DNA of 64,000 nucleotides from the NCBI RefSeq assembly GCF_001715295.1, contig NZ_MDKB01000002.1:1944313-2008312 (forward strand), given 5' to 3'. This stretch comes from Streptomyces griseus. Lineage in GTDB: Bacteria; Actinomycetota; Actinomycetes; Streptomycetales; Streptomycetaceae. Position numbers and translations under genes: made by a program. Each line of letters begins with the position of its first letter. Positions within the stretch are counted from its first letter, which is position 1. Positions 15,597-35,600 of this stretch are shown here, one piece after another. The notes beneath the pieces were generated by a model, which saw only the letters and a program-made list of their open reading frames with translations, did no database searches and was not told the origin of the DNA.

Positions 15597-16820
15597 TCAC
15601 CAGCCGACCACGAGCTTGTGCACCGGCGGCAGCCCGTCGACGAGCTCGATCGGCTCGTCGGACTCGACCACGTGCAGACCCGGGAAGCGGGTGAACAGCG
15701 AGGTGAAGCAGAGCTCCATCATCAGCCGCGCCACGTGCTGGCCCAGGCACTGGTGGACGCCGTACCCGAAGGCCAGGTGGTCCCGGGAGTCGCGGTGGAT
15801 GTCGAAGGCGTCGGGGTCCGTGTACTTGGCGGGGTCGCGGTCGCCGAGGCCCTTGAGCACGAGGATGCCCTCGCCCTCCTTGATGGTCACCCCGTCGATC
15901 TCGACGTCGGCGAGCGCCACGCGGGCGATGATCTCGTCGACGATGCTGAAGTGCCGCAGCACCTCGTTCACGGTCTTGGGCATCAGCCCCGCCGGGTCGG
16001 CCTGCAGGGCCTTCAGCTGGTCGGGGTGGTCGAGGAGCGTCTGGGTGCCGAGCGCGATGCGGTTCACGATGAACTCGTAGCCCGCCAGGAGCAGCATCTT
16101 CGTCATCAGCGTCAGACCGTGGTGGTCGAACTCGTCGGTCCGGCCGGCCCGGGTGATGAAGTTGCCGAGCATGTCGTCGGTGGGGTTCTTCTGCTTCTCG
16201 GTGACGAGGGTCGCGAAGTACTCCATCAGCTCGTTGTTGGCGGCCATCTTCTCGTCCATGGTGTACGAGTGGCGCGTGCCCACCATGATCGCGGCGTTGC
16301 GCGTGAAGACGTCACGCTCGGCCTCGGGGATGCCGGCCATCTCGCAGATCACCTGCGCGGGCAGCGGCAGGGCGAGGGCCTGGACGAGGTCGAGCGGGCC
16401 GCCGGCCGCCTCCATCCGGTCCAGGTAGCCGTCGATGAGCTCCTGGACCCGGGGGCGCAGCTTCTCGGCGGCCTTGATGGTGAAGTCCGGCAGGGCCATC
16501 TGACGGACCCGCGTGTGCCGCGGCGGGTCCATGGTCACCAGCAGGTTCTTCGAGTCCCGGGCGATCATGTCCAGCAGTTCCTGCGGCGCCGGGAACCTGA
16601 TGGGGAACGTCGGGTGCGGCTCCACGCTGAACCGGTCGTCGGCCAGCAGCCGCTGGATGTGGTCGTGCTGGGAGACGAGCCACGCCTTGCTGCCCGACGG
16701 CATGGTCACCTGGGTCAGCGGACGACCCGCCGGCACCTGGTCGTACTCGGCGAGCAGCGGGTTGGGCCAGCCGCGGGGGGCGACGGGGCAGGTCGCCGGT
16801 ATCTCCATGGCGTCGGTCAT
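15597..16820 (-). CDS. cytochrome P450, likely acting on carrier-bound Tyr
   Basis: A bacterial class I P450 of 407 residues. It has the heme loop FGYGVHQCLGQ with Cys358 and an EVLR ExxR motif near residue 285. The I-helix reads LLAGYEFIVN: where nearly all P450s have Thr after the acidic residue, this one has Phe250. In WS9326A-type clusters the P450 Sas16 makes the 2,3-dehydro bond of N-methyl-Tyr on the carrier protein, and in skyllamycin a P450 hydroxylates carrier-bound residues at beta carbon; this gene is the only P450 here and is the candidate for that step. ATG 16820 follows AGGGAAA. It is divergent from NRPS1. Confidence 0.85.
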   Translation of the reverse strand: MTDAMEIPATCPVAPRGWPNPLLAEYDQVPAGRPLTQVTMPSGSKAWLVSQHDHIQRLLADDRFSVEPHPTFPIRFPAPQELLDMIARDSKNLLVTMDPPRHTRVRQMALPDFTIKAAEKLRPRVQELIDGYLDRMEAAGGPLDLVQALALPLPAQVICEMAGIPEAERDVFTRNAAIMVGTRHSYTMDEKMAANNELMEYFATLVTEKQKNPTDDMLGNFITRAGRTDEFDHHGLTLMTKMLLLAGYEFIVNRIALGTQTLLDHPDQLKALQADPAGLMPKTVNEVLRHFSIVDEIIARVALADVEIDGVTIKEGEGILVLKGLGDRDPAKYTDPDAFDIHRDSRDHLAFGYGVHQCLGQHVARLMMELCFTSLFTRFPGLHVVESDEPIELVDGLPPVHKLVVGW

Positions 16821-17207
16821 GGGAAATTTCCCTGTCTTCGATGTGGTAATGAGCCTGCTCGGGGTGATGCTACGGACGGAATTCCGGTCCGCCGGAGGCT
16901 CTGCCACTTGCTGCAAGACAATCCGGTCCGGCGGAATCCGCATCCTTCGGGCCGAGGGTGAGAAGAGCCCTTTCCGGAAATTGCATCCACGTGCGACACG
17001 GCTTGTCCGGACGTGTATTCGTTTACTGGACGTTGATGGACCGCAGCCGGCGGAAACCGGTTCCCACGGGCGAACGGCACGGCCCTGCCCACCTACTGAC
17101 GGCCGGTGAGCCGGCCCGCGCCGGGCGGCACCGGAGCCCCGTGCCTGCCGACACCCAGCTCACCGACCGATTCCCGGATCGGCCAGGCCCGAAGAAACAG
17201 AGGACAG
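16821..17207. promoter_or_regulatory. divergent promoter region between P450 and NRPS1
   Basis: No gene is seen. The region holds a perfect 11-base palindrome CTTGCTGCAAG at 16907-16917, a 10-base palindrome TTTCCGGAAA at 16971-16980, and two near-direct copies of a CCGGTCCG(G)CCGGA-like word around 16883 and 16923. It must drive the minus-strand P450-ferredoxin pair and the long plus-strand NRPS operon. The NRPS start has AGAGGAC just before ATG 17208. Confidence 0.55.
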
Positions 17208-20200
17208 ATGTCTGACTCGTCAGCCACGGTTCTGCCGCTGACCGCCGGCCAGGCCGGAATCTGGTACGCGCAGAGCCTCAGCGGTCCGAACGCGACGTTC
17301 AACGCGGCCCTGTACCTGGAGATTGCGGGCGCGGTCGATCCCCTGCTCTTCACCGCCGCCATGCGCCAGGTCGTCGGCGAGACCGACGCGCTGCGCGCGC
17401 GGTTCACCGACGGGGGCGCAGGCCCCGTCCAGGTGATCGGGCCGGTCACCGACTGGTCGGCGGAGCCCGTCGAGGTGCTCGACCTCACCGCCGAGGAGCG
17501 GCCGGGCGAAGCGGCCGACGCGTGGATGTGGGCGGACGCCCGTACCCCGGTCAACGTGCTCGGCGGTGCCCTCTACCGCTTCGCGCTCCTCAAGGTCTCC
17601 GACGACCGGTTCCTCTTCTACTACCGCTACCACCACCTGGTGATGGACAGCTTCGGCGCGAGCCTGGTCGCCTCCCGCACCGCCGACGTCTACACCGGTC
17701 TCGTCACGGGCGCGGACACCTCCGACGGCGCGTTCCCCCCGCTGCGCGAGCTGATCGAGGACGAGGTCGCCTACCAGGAGTCCGCCGCCTTCGCCGCCGA
17801 CCGCGACTTCTGGACCGCGCAGTTCGAGGACCGCCCGAACGCCGTGAGCCTCGGCGACCGCCCGACGGCCCTGCCCACCGACCTCGTACGCGAGACGCTC
17901 GGTGTTCCGGCGGAGACCGGCACCCGGGTCCGCGACGTGGCCCGCGGCGCCCGGGTCGGCTGGCCGGCCGCGGTGCTGGCCGCCCTCGCCGCGTACACGA
18001 GCCGGATCTCGGGCAGCGCCGACGTCGTCATCGCCCTGTCGGTCGCCGCACGGACGACGGGCACCGGGCGGGCCGTGCCCGGCATGGTGTCCAACGTCGT
18101 CGGTGTCCGGATGACGGTGCGTCCCGACATGACGGCGCGGGAGCTCGTCCGCCACGCCCACGAGCGCATGCGCGCGGTCTCCCGTCACAAGCGCTACCGC
18201 TACGAGGACCTGCGGCGCGACCTCAAGCTCCTCGGCTCCGACGGCCGGCTGCTCGGCCCGCGCCTCAACCTGCACGTCGTCTCGCCCGCCCTGCACTTCG
18301 CGGGGCTGCCGGCGAGCCTGCACCCGCTGGTGGCCGGACACGACGACGACTTCTCCCTCATCGTCCTCGGCCGGCAGGACGGCGGCTTCCAGCTCGACGT
18401 CTCGGCCAATCCGGACGTGTACGCCCCCGAGGCGGTGCGCCAGCACCACCGGCTGATCACCCGGCTGCTCGGCGAGCTCGCCGAACACCCCGACCGCCCG
18501 ATCGGCGCCCTGGACGTCGTCGACCCCGACACGCTGGCCAGGCTCGTCGGTGACTGGGGCGGTGCCGCACGGAACTCCGGTCGGGGCGAGGACACCTCGC
18601 TGCCCGAGCGGTTCGCCGCGGCGGCGGCCGCGTACCCGGACAACAGGGCGGTGGTCTACCCCGACGGGGCAGGCACCCGGTCCCTCACCTACCGGGAACT
18701 GGACGACCGCTCCGACCGGCTGGCCCGGCTCCTCATCGCCCGCGGCGTCCGGCGCGGCCAGCTCGTCGCGCTGGCCATGCCCCGCTCCGTGGACATGGCC
18801 GTGGCCCTGCTGGCCACGCTGAAGGCGGGGGCGGCGTACCTGCCGATCGACCCCGAGTACCCCGCGGACCGGGTGGCCTACATGCTCGGCGACGCCGAGC
18901 CCGCCGTCGTGGTCACCGCGCAGCGTGACGCCTTCGCGCAGCTCACGGTGCGCACCCCGGAGATCGTGCTCGACCACCCGCAGACGACGGTCGAGCTGGA
19001 CGGCCTGCCGGGCGGCCCGCTCCGGGACGAGGAGCGCGGCGGACCGGTCCTGCCCGACCAGGCGGCGTACGTCATCTACACCTCCGGGTCGACGGGCCGC
19101 CCCAAGGGCGTCGTCGTCGCCCACCGGAACGTGATCCGGCTCTTCGACTCCACCGCGCGGTGGACCGGCTTCGGGCCCGACGACGTGTGGGCGCTGTTCC
19201 ACTCGTACGCCTTCGACTTCTCCGTGTGGGAGATCTGGGGAGCGCTGCTGCACGGCGGGACGCTCGTCGTCGTGCCGTTCGCGGTGAGCCGGGCGCCGGA
19301 GGAGATGCTCAGACTGCTGGTACGGGAGCGGGTGACCGTCCTGAACCAGACGCCGTCGGCCTTCTACCAGCTGGTCCAGGCCGACCGCGACAACCCGGAC
19401 ACCGGGCGGGCGCTCGCCCTGCGGTACGTCGTCTTCGGCGGTGCCGCCCTGGAGTTCGGGCGACTGGCCGAATGGTACGAGCGGCACCCGGAGGACTCGC
19501 CGCGGCTCGTCAACATGTACGGCATCACCGAGACCACGGTGCACACCACCGAGCGGATGCTCGACGCCTCGTGCGCCACGTCCCGCAGCGGCAGCATGAT
19601 CGGCCTCGGCATCAGCGACCTGCGCGTCTACCTGCTCGACTCCGCGCTGCGCCCGGTCCCGCCCGGCGCGACCGGTGAGCTGTACGTCGGCGGTCCCGCC
19701 GTCGCCGACGGCTACCTGGGGCGACCGGACCTGAGCAGCACCCGGTTCGTGGCGGACCCCTTCGGTCCGGCCGGGGAGCGCATGTACCGCTCCGGGGACC
19801 TGGCGCGCTGGGCCCTGGACGGCAGCGCCGACCTGGAGTACCTGGGGCGCGCCGACCAGCAGGTCAAGATCCGGGGCTTCCGGATCGAGCTGGGCGAGAT
19901 CGAGGCGGCCGTGCTGCTGCACCCCGATGTCCGGCAGGCGGCCGTCGTCGTCCGTGAGGACACCCCCGACGACCTGCGGCTGGTGGCCTACGTCGTCGGC
20001 GGCGAGGGGCCCGAGGGCCGGGTCGAGCTGGAGACGGCCATGCTGCGCAAGCACGCGGCCGCCACCCTGCCCGAGCACATGGTGCCCACCGCCTTCGTCC
20101 AGCTGGACGTGCTGCCCCTGACCGGCAACGGGAAGCTCGACACCCGGGCCCTGCCCGCCCCCGACCTGGCGGGCTCGGCCGGCGGCCGCGCGCCCCGCAC

Positions 20201-23200
20201 CCCGGAGGAGGAGATCTTCTGCGGGGTCTTCGCCGAGATTCTCGGTGTGCCCTCGGTCTCCATGGACGACAACTTCTTCGACCTGGGCGGCCACTCCCTG
20301 CTGGCCACCCGGCTGGTCAGCCGCATCCGCGGGGCGTTCGGCGTCGAACTCGCCATCCGTACCGTCTTCGAGGCACCCACCCCGGCCGCGCTCATCGCCT
20401 GGCTCGCCGGCCACGGCGACGTGCCCAGGGCCCGGCGCCCGCTGACCCGGATGGAGAAGCCGGCGGAGATCCCGCTCTCCTTCGCCCAGCTGCGGCTGTG
20501 GTTCATCGACAAGATCGACGGCGGCTCGGGAACCTACAACATCCCGCTCGTCGTACGGCTGAACGGCTCGCTGGACCGGGAGGCGCTGCAGGCGGCGATC
20601 GGCGACGTGGTCGCCCGGCACGAGAGCCTGCGCACCGTCTTCCCCGACCACCGGGGCACCCCGCGCCAGCACATCCTGTCCCCGGCGCAGGCCACGCCCG
20701 TCATGGGGGTGACCGAGATCGCCGCCGACCGGCTCGCCGAGGCGATGACCGAACGCGCCGCCGTCGGCTTCGACCTCGCCACCGAGGCACCGATCCGCGC
20801 GCATCTGTTCGCCGTGTCCGAGCAGGAACACGCCCTTCTGATGCCGATGCACCACATCGCCGGTGACGGCTGGTCCCTGGTGCCGCTCACCCGCGACCTG
20901 CAGACCGCCTACACCGCGCGCTGCCACGGCCGGAGCCCCGAGTGGGCGCCGCTGCCGGTCCAGTACGCCGACTACACCCTGTGGCAGCGCGAGATCCTGG
21001 GGGACGAGGACACCCCGGGCTCGGCGATCTCAGGCCAGCTGGCCTTCTGGACGCGGTACCTGCGCGGACTGCCCGAGGAAGTCACCCTGCCCACCGACCG
21101 GCCGCGGCCGGCCGTCGCCTCCTACCGGGGCGAGACGCTCCGCTTCGACCTGACACCCGAGCTGCACCAGCAGCTGACACGCTGCTCGCGCGAGCACGAC
21201 GTCAGCCCGTTCATGGTCGTGCAGACCGCCCTGGCGGCCCTGCTCGGCAAGCTCGGCGCCGGTGACGACATCCCGCTCGGCATCTCGATCGCCGGACGCA
21301 CCGACGAGGCACTGGACGACCTGGTCGGCTTCCTCGTCAACACCCTCGTCATGCGGACCGACCTGTCCGGCGACCCGAGCTTCGCCGACCTGCTGGGACG
21401 GGCGCGCGCGGACGGCCTCGCCGCCTTCGCCAACCAGGACCTGCCCTTCGAGCGGCTCGTCGAGGCCGTCAACCCGGAGCGTTCGGCCGGCCGGCACCCG
21501 CTCATCCAGATCGGCCTCGGCTTCCAGAACAACGCGACCCCGAGTCTCGACCTGCCCGGTCTCGACGCCTGGATCGAGCCCGCCGTCACCCACACCGCCA
21601 AGCTGGACCTTCTGTTCGACTTCCGCGAGGTGCAGGGCGACGGGGACACCCCTGACCACACCACCTGCGCCGTCGAGTACGCCACCGACCTGTACGACGA
21701 AGCGACGATCGAGACGCTCACCAGGAGGCTGATGCGCCTGCTGGACCAGGCCACCGGCCGGCCGGAGAGCCGTCTGAGCGAACTGGACGTGCTGGCCGCC
21801 GACGAGCGCCGGCAACTCCTCGTCGACTTCAACGACACCGGGCGCACGGTCGCCGACGGCACGCTGGCCGAGCTCTTCGCCGCCCGCGCCGCGCTCACCC
21901 CGGACTCGCCCGCCGTGGTCGCGGGCGAGGAGGAACTGCGCTACGCCGAGCTGGGCCGCCGGGTCAACAAGCTGGCCCGGCACCTGGTCACGCGGGGGAT
22001 CGGCGCCGAGGACCGGGTCCTGCTGGTCATGCCGAAGTCGCTGGACCTCCTGGTGGCCCAGCTCGCCGTGGTCACGGCCGGCGCCGCCTTCGTACCGGTC
22101 GACCCGGGCTACCCGCGGGAGAGGGTCGCCTTCATGGCCGGGGACTGCGCGCCCGCGCTGATGCTCACCACCTCCGCCGTCGCGGACACCGCCGGGGAGG
22201 TGGTGCCGGACGTGCCCGTGATCGTCGTGGACCGTCCGGCGGCCGCCGCCCGGATCGCCGCCCGCCCCGACGTGCCGCTGTCGGACGCGGACCGGCGCGA
22301 GCCGGCTTCCGCCGACCACCCGGCCTACGTCATCTACACCTCCGGCTCGACCGGCCGCCCCAAGGGCGTCGTGGTCACCCACCGGGGCATCGGCAACCTC
22401 GCCGCCGCGCAGAGCGAGCGGTTCGACGTCCGGCCCGGCAGCCGGGTCGTCCAGTACGCGGCCCCGAGCTTCGACGCCGCCGTGTCCGAGACCTGCATCG
22501 CCCTGCTGGGCGGCGCCACCCTGGTCCTGCCCGTCGGCGGCGGGCTGCTGCTCGGCGACGAGCTGGCCCGGTTCCTGACCGAGCGGCGCATCAGCCACGC
22601 GACGATCCCGCCCATCGCGCTGACCGGCCTCGACCCCGCCGCCGTCCCCGCCGGCATGGTGCTGACCGTGGCGGGCGAGGCGTGCTCGGCGGAGCTGGCC
22701 GGCATCTGGTCGGCGGGCCGGCGCATGATCAACGCGTACGGTCCCACCGAGACGACGGTCTGCGCCACGATGAGCGCCCCGCTGTCCGGGGCGGTCACCC
22801 CGCCCATCGGCACCCCGATCGCCAACGCCCGCGCCTACGTGCTGGACGCGCGGCTCGCCCCGGTCCCGGTCGGCGTGCTCGGTGAGCTGTACATCGCCGG
22901 GGTCAACCTGGCGCGCGGGTACCTCGGCCGCCCCGGACTCTCCTCGGAGCGGTTCGTCGCCGCGCCGTTCGGAGCTCCCGGCGAGCGCATGTACCGCACC
23001 GGCGACGTGGTGCGCAGGCGGGCCGACGGGCAGCTCGAGTTCGCCGGCCGGGCCGACGACCAGGTGAAGGTGCGCGGCTTCCGGGTGGAGCTGGGGGAGA
23101 TCACCGAAGCGCTGACCGAACGGCCGGAGGTCGAGTCCGCCGCCGTCGTGGTCCGCGAGGACCGCCCCGGAGAGCGCAGGCTGGTCGGCTACGTGGTGCC

Positions 23201-24905
23201 CGCCGCCCAGGACGCCGCCGCCCGCGACACCGGCCTGGAGAGCGACCAGGTCGAGAAGTGGCAGGTCATCAACGACCAGGTGTACGGCGCCTCCGCCCAG
23301 GACGGTCCGCCGCTCGGCGAGAACTTCAGCGGCTGGCACAGCAGTTACGACGGGTCGGAGCTGCCCGAGACCGAGATGCGCGCCTGGCGCTCGGCGACCG
23401 TCGACCGGATCCTCGAACTGCGGCCCCGCCGGGTCCTGGAGATCGGGGTCGGCGCCGGACTGATCATGGTCCCGGTCGCCCCCCACGTGGACCTGTACTG
23501 GGGCACCGACCTGTCCGGCGAGGTGATCGACACGCTGGTCCGGCAGACGGCGCAGATCCCCGAGCTCGCGCAGCGCACCTGCTTCACCGCGACCCCGGCG
23601 CACCTGCTGGACGGTCTGCCGGAAGGGGACTTCGACACCGTCGTCATCAACTCGGTGGCGCAGTACTTCCCCGGCGTCGACTACCTGACCGACGTCATCA
23701 GGAAGGCGTTCGACCTGCTCGGTGACACCGGCGCGGTCTTCCTCGGCGACCTCCGCGACCTGCGGCTCCTGCGCCGCATGCGGGCGGCCGTCCACCGCAC
23801 CGGCCACCCCGGCGACGACCCCGAGGCGACCCGGCACGCCGTGGACCGGGCCGTCGAGCGCGAGACCGAACTGCTCGTGGACCCGGCCCTGTTCGGCACT
23901 CTGGACGGCGTGCTGGAGGGCTTCGGCGGCGCGGACGTCCGTATCAAGCGCGGCGACTACGCCAACGAGCTCAGCCGCTACCGCTACGACGTCGTCCTGC
24001 ACAAGCGGCCGGCCGCGCCCGTCCCGCTCGACTCGGTGCCCTCCCTCGCCTGGGAGCGGGCCGGCGGACTCGACGGGCTCGCGGACCGGCTGCGCGAGGA
24101 GCGCCCGGCCGCCGTGCGCGTCACCGGCGTCCCGAACGGCAGGCTCGACGCGGACCTGGCCGGCGCGGACGGCGCGGGCGGTACGCCGGTGCAGGCGGGC
24201 GTCGACGTGACGGCCCTGCACGAGGCGGGCACCCCGTACGGCTACCGGGCCCTGGTCACCTGGACGGCGGGGGCCGACGACGGCCGGCTGGACGCGGTGT
24301 ACGTCCCCGCGGAGCCGCAGGACGGCACGGACGCGGTACCCGCCTACCGGGACCTCTACGTGCCGGACGGCCTCCCCGCCCGTTTCGCGAACGACCCGCT
24401 CGTCGCCCGCCGGAACGGCGCCCTGGTCGCCGGGCTCCGCTCGGCGCTCGCCGAGCGGCTCCCCGACCACATGGTGCCCGCCGCCCTGGTGCTGCTGGAC
24501 GCCCTGCCGGTCTCGCTGAACGGCAAGCTCGACCAGAAGGCGCTGCCCGCGCCCGACGCGGCGGGACCCACCTCGGACGCCGCCCCCGCCACACCCGAGG
24601 AGCGCACGCTCGCCCGGCTGTTCGCCGAGGTGCTCGGGCTGCCCCGGGCCGGCGCGGACGACGACTTCTTCCGTCAGGGCGGCGACAGCATCGTCTCCAT
24701 CCAGCTCGTCAGCCGGGCCCGCGCCGAGGGGCTGGCGTTCACCCCGCAGGACGTGTTCGCGCACCGCACCGTGCGGGCCCTGGCCGCGATGGCCGAGCCG
24801 GTGCCCGTGGGCGCGGACGCCGCGCCGGCCGCCGCGGGCGAATGGGACATGGACCTGGTCTCGCAGGACGAACTCGACGAGTTCGAGTCGAAGTGGAGCG
24901 TCTAG
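17208..24905 (+). CDS. NRPS 1: C-A(Thr)-PCP-C-A(Tyr)-nMT-PCP
   Basis: A two-module synthetase of 2565 residues. Order: C (HHLVMDS near 141-147), A (SGSTGRPKG near 620), PCP (GGHSLL near 1025), C (HHIAGDGWS near 1214), A (SGSTGRPKG near 1706) with an N-methyltransferase inserted about 2015-2270 ([10 protein letters not shown] near 2076), then PCP (GGDSIVS near 2490). Hand alignment to GrsA gives DFWNVGMVHK for the first A domain (Thr) and DASTTAAVCK for the second (close to Tyr codes). As the first C domain of the line it probably joins the polyketide acyl chain to Thr. The last PCP is of the GGDS type though no epimerase follows; the C-terminus [15 protein letters not shown] looks like a docking helix. 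ATG 17208 is chosen by its ribosome-binding site and the start of the C domain. Confidence 0.92.
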   Translation: MSDSSATVLPLTAGQAGIWYAQSLSGPNATFNAALYLEIAGAVDPLLFTAAMRQVVGETDALRARFTDGGAGPVQVIGPVTDWSAEPVEVLDLTAEERPGEAADAWMWADARTPVNVLGGALYRFALLKVSDDRFLFYYRYHHLVMDSFGASLVASRTADVYTGLVTGADTSDGAFPPLRELIEDEVAYQESAAFAADRDFWTAQFEDRPNAVSLGDRPTALPTDLVRETLGVPAETGTRVRDVARGARVGWPAAVLAALAAYTSRISGSADVVIALSVAARTTGTGRAVPGMVSNVVGVRMTVRPDMTARELVRHAHERMRAVSRHKRYRYEDLRRDLKLLGSDGRLLGPRLNLHVVSPALHFAGLPASLHPLVAGHDDDFSLIVLGRQDGGFQLDVSANPDVYAPEAVRQHHRLITRLLGELAEHPDRPIGALDVVDPDTLARLVGDWGGAARNSGRGEDTSLPERFAAAAAAYPDNRAVVYPDGAGTRSLTYRELDDRSDRLARLLIARGVRRGQLVALAMPRSVDMAVALLATLKAGAAYLPIDPEYPADRVAYMLGDAEPAVVVTAQRDAFAQLTVRTPEIVLDHPQTTVELDGLPGGPLRDEERGGPVLPDQAAYVIYTSGSTGRPKGVVVAHRNVIRLFDSTARWTGFGPDDVWALFHSYAFDFSVWEIWGALLHGGTLVVVPFAVSRAPEEMLRLLVRERVTVLNQTPSAFYQLVQADRDNPDTGRALALRYVVFGGAALEFGRLAEWYERHPEDSPRLVNMYGITETTVHTTERMLDASCATSRSGSMIGLGISDLRVYLLDSALRPVPPGATGELYVGGPAVADGYLGRPDLSSTRFVADPFGPAGERMYRSGDLARWALDGSADLEYLGRADQQVKIRGFRIELGEIEAAVLLHPDVRQAAVVVREDTPDDLRLVAYVVGGEGPEGRVELETAMLRKHAAATLPEHMVPTAFVQLDVLPLTGNGKLDTRALPAPDLAGSAGGRAPRTPEEEIFCGVFAEILGVPSVSMDDNFFDLGGHSLLATRLVSRIRGAFGVELAIRTVFEAPTPAALIAWLAGHGDVPRARRPLTRMEKPAEIPLSFAQLRLWFIDKIDGGSGTYNIPLVVRLNGSLDREALQAAIGDVVARHESLRTVFPDHRGTPRQHILSPAQATPVMGVTEIAADRLAEAMTERAAVGFDLATEAPIRAHLFAVSEQEHALLMPMHHIAGDGWSLVPLTRDLQTAYTARCHGRSPEWAPLPVQYADYTLWQREILGDEDTPGSAISGQLAFWTRYLRGLPEEVTLPTDRPRPAVASYRGETLRFDLTPELHQQLTRCSREHDVSPFMVVQTALAALLGKLGAGDDIPLGISIAGRTDEALDDLVGFLVNTLVMRTDLSGDPSFADLLGRARADGLAAFANQDLPFERLVEAVNPERSAGRHPLIQIGLGFQNNATPSLDLPGLDAWIEPAVTHTAKLDLLFDFREVQGDGDTPDHTTCAVEYATDLYDEATIETLTRRLMRLLDQATGRPESRLSELDVLAADERRQLLVDFNDTGRTVADGTLAELFAARAALTPDSPAVVAGEEELRYAELGRRVNKLARHLVTRGIGAEDRVLLVMPKSLDLLVAQLAVVTAGAAFVPVDPGYPRERVAFMAGDCAPALMLTTSAVADTAGEVVPDVPVIVVDRPAAAARIAARPDVPLSDADRREPASADHPAYVIYTSGSTGRPKGVVVTHRGIGNLAAAQSERFDVRPGSRVVQYAAPSFDAAVSETCIALLGGATLVLPVGGGLLLGDELARFLTERRISHATIPPIALTGLDPAAVPAGMVLTVAGEACSAELAGIWSAGRRMINAYGPTETTVCATMSAPLSGAVTPPIGTPIANARAYVLDARLAPVPVGVLGELYIAGVNLARGYLGRPGLSSERFVAAPFGAPGERMYRTGDVVRRRADGQLEFAGRADDQVKVRGFRVELGEITEALTERPEVESAAVVVREDRPGERRLVGYVVPAAQDAAARDTGLESDQVEKWQVINDQVYGASAQDGPPLGENFSGWHSSYDGSELPETEMRAWRSATVDRILELRPRRVLEIGVGAGLIMVPVAPHVDLYWGTDLSGEVIDTLVRQTAQIPELAQRTCFTATPAHLLDGLPEGDFDTVVINSVAQYFPGVDYLTDVIRKAFDLLGDTGAVFLGDLRDLRLLRRMRAAVHRTGHPGDDPEATRHAVDRAVERETELLVDPALFGTLDGVLEGFGGADVRIKRGDYANELSRYRYDVVLHKRPAAPVPLDSVPSLAWERAGGLDGLADRLREERPAAVRVTGVPNGRLDADLAGADGAGGTPVQAGVDVTALHEAGTPYGYRALVTWTAGADDGRLDAVYVPAEPQDGTDAVPAYRDLYVPDGLPARFANDPLVARRNGALVAGLRSALAERLPDHMVPAALVLLDALPVSLNGKLDQKALPAPDAAGPTSDAAPATPEERTLARLFAEVLGLPRAGADDDFFRQGGDSIVSIQLVSRARAEGLAFTPQDVFAHRTVRALAAMAEPVPVGADAAPAAAGEWDMDLVSQDELDEFESKWSV

Positions 24906-24907
24906 GA

Positions 24908-32676
<7,769 letters not shown>

Positions 32677-32680
<4 letters not shown>

Positions 32681-35600
32681 CCCGCAAGGATCTTTTTGAG
32701 GACGTCCTGCCCCTCGCACCGCTGCAGGAAGGCATGTTCTTCCACGCGACGTACGACGAGGACGCCCTGGACGTCTACACGGTGCGGCTGGCCGTCGACT
32801 TCGAGGGCCCCTTCGACCTGGACGTCTTCCGCGACGCGGTCACTGCCCTCCTGGTCCGGCGGAGCAACCTGCGGGCCGGCTTCCTGTCGGAGAACCTGAG
32901 CAGGCCGGTCCAGGTGGTGCCGCGCGAGTTCGAGACCCCCGTCCTCACGCACGACCTGTCCGGACTCGGTGAGGACGAGCGCCGGGCCCGGCTGGACGAG
33001 CTGTCCGCGGCCGAGGAGGCCGTGCGCTTCGACCTCGCCGTCCCGCCGCTGCTGCGGTTCACCGTGGTGCGCCTGGCCGACCGCACCTGGCGGCTGATGT
33101 TCAGCTGCCACCACATCCTGCTCGACGGCTGGTCCATGCCCCTCGTCCTCGGTGAGCTCTTCGAGCTGTACGGGCGCGGCGGCGACGCCGCGGGCATGGA
33201 GCCCGCGGTGCCGTTCAAGCGGTACCTCGCCTGGCTGCGGAAGCAGGACAAGGAGGAGGGGCTGGCGCGGTGGCGGGAGGCCCTCGACGGGGTCACCGGC
33301 CCCACCCTGGTGGCCCCGGGGGCCGGCGGCACGGTCGACGCCCTGCCCAGGCAGTTCACCCTGGACCTGTCGCAGGAGCGGAGCGCGGGGCTGACCGCGC
33401 TGGCCCGCCGCCTCGGCATCACCGTCAACACCATGGTGCAGGTCGCCTGGGCGCTCCAGCTGGCCCGGCTCACCGGCACCGAGGACGTCGTGTTCGGTGC
33501 CACCGTCTCCGGCCGCCCTCCCGAGATCGAGGGGGTCGAGGGCATCGTCGGCCTCTTCATCAACACCGTGCCGGTGCGCATCCGGCTGGACGCGGCCGAG
33601 TCCCTCCAGTCGCTGCTGATGCGGGTCCAGGCCGAACAGTCGGCGCTGCTCGACCACCACTACATCGGGCTCACCGAGGTGCAGCGCGCCGCCGGGCACG
33701 GCGAGCTCTTCGACAGCCTGGTCGCGTTCGAGAGCTACCCGGTGGACTCCGACAGCCTGCGGGGCTCGCTCGGTGACCTCACGATCACCGGTACCACCGG
33801 GTCCGACGCCACGCACTACCCGCTGACGCTCATCGCCGTACCCGGGCAGCGGCTGCAGCTGCGCCTCGGCTTCCGCGACGGCCTGTTCACCGAAGAGTCC
33901 GTCGCCTCGGTCCTCGGTAATCTGGAGGCGGTCCTGGAGACCGTCGCCGGGAACGGCGCGCAGCCGGTGGGCGAGGTGCTGCGGTCGGTGGGCCTGCCCC
34001 TCGGCTGGGAGCTCCCCGGCCCCCGCACGGACGGCGGCTCCGCGCCGGCCGCCGGGACCGCAGACGCTCCGGCCGCCGGCGGCCGCGCGCCGCGGACCCC
34101 CCACGAGGAGGTGCTCTGCGGCCTGTTCGCCGAGGTCCTCGGTGTTCCGTCGGTCTCCATCGACGACAACTTCTTCGACCTGGGCGGGCATTCGCTGCTC
34201 GCCACCCGCCTGGTGAGCCGGATCCGGAGCGTCTTCGAGATCGAGCTGCCGGTGCGCGCCCTCTTCGATGCGCAGTCGGTGGTGGCGTTGGCGGAGCGTG
34301 TGGTGGGTTCGTCGGTGGGTGGGCGTGTGGCGTTGGTGCCGATGGTGCGTCCTGATCGGGTGCCGTTGTCGTTCGCTCAGCGGCGGTTGTGGTTCCTGAA
34401 TCGTATGGAGGGGCCGAGCGGGACGTACAACATTCCGTTGGGTGTGCGGTTGTCGGGTGTGCTGGATGTGGTGGCGTTGCGTGCGGCGCTGGTGGATGTG
34501 GTGGGGCGGCACGAGTCGTTGCGGACGGTGTTCCCTGATGTGGGTGGTGAGCCGTGGCAGGAGGTGGTCGCGGCGGGGGATGTGGTGGTGCCGTTCGAGG
34601 TGGTCGAGGTGTCGGCCGGTGGTGTGGACGCGGCGTTGGCGGGTGTGGCGTCGGTGGGGTTCGATCTGTCGGTGGATCTGCCGGTGCGGGTGTGGTTGTT
34701 CCGGGTGTCGGCGGTCGAGCATGTGTTGTGTGTGGTGGTGCATCACATTGCTGGTGATGGTTGGTCGCAGGCTCCGTTGGCGCGGGATCTGGGTGTGGCG
34801 TACCGGGCGCGGGTGGGGGGTGTGGCGCCTGGTTGGGATGCGTTGCCGGTGCAGTATGCGGATTATGCGTTGTGGCAGCGTGAGGTTTTGGGTGATGAGG
34901 GTGATGAGGGTTCGGCGATTTCGCGTCAGTTGGGTTATTGGCGTGGGGTGCTGGAGGGGTTGCCGGATGAGTTGAGTCTGCCGGTGGATCGGGTTCGTCC
35001 TGTGGTGTCGAGTTATCGGGGCGGGACGGTTTCGGTGGGGTTGGGTGCGCGGTTGCACCGGGATCTGGTGGGGTTGGCGCGTTCGTCGCGTGCGAGTTTG
35101 TTCATGGTGTTGCAGGCGGGTGTGTCGGGGTTGTTGTCGCGGTTGGGGGGTGGTGTGGATATTCCTCTGGGGACGGCGATCGCGGGTCGTACGGATGCGG
35201 CGTTGGACGAGTTGGTGGGGTTCTTCGTCAATACGCTGGTGTTGCGTGCGGATGTGTCGGGGGATCCGGGGTTCGGTGAGTTGGTCGAGCGGGTCCGGGT
35301 GACGGATCTGGCGGCGTATGCGCATCAGGATGTGCCGTTCGAGCAGTTGGTGCATGCGTTGCAGCCGTCGCGGTCGTTGGCGCGGCATCCGTTGTTCCAG
35401 GTGATGATCGTGTTGCAGAACAACGCGGTGGCGTCGCTGGATCTGCCGGGTCTGGTGGCGGCGCCGGTGGACGGTGAGGGTGGTGCGGCCAAGTTCGACC
35501 TCGGCTTCAACTTCGTCGAGCGCACCGACCTGGACGGTGCCCCGGCCGGCATCGAGGTCACCGTGGACTTCAGCGCGGACCTGTTCGACGAGAGCACGGT

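Noticed and set aside
17600..17680. First C domain judged inactive because HHLVMDS ends in Ser, not Gly
   Set aside because: Both His and the Asp are present; a Gly-to-Ser change at the end alone is weak evidence.
17220..20927. Very long minus-strand open frame opposite NRPS1
   Set aside because: It is an artefact of high GC with no stop codons: low-complexity Arg/Gly/Val/Asp-rich translation, no ribosome-binding site, no family pattern. Similar frames lie opposite NRPS2 and NRPS3.
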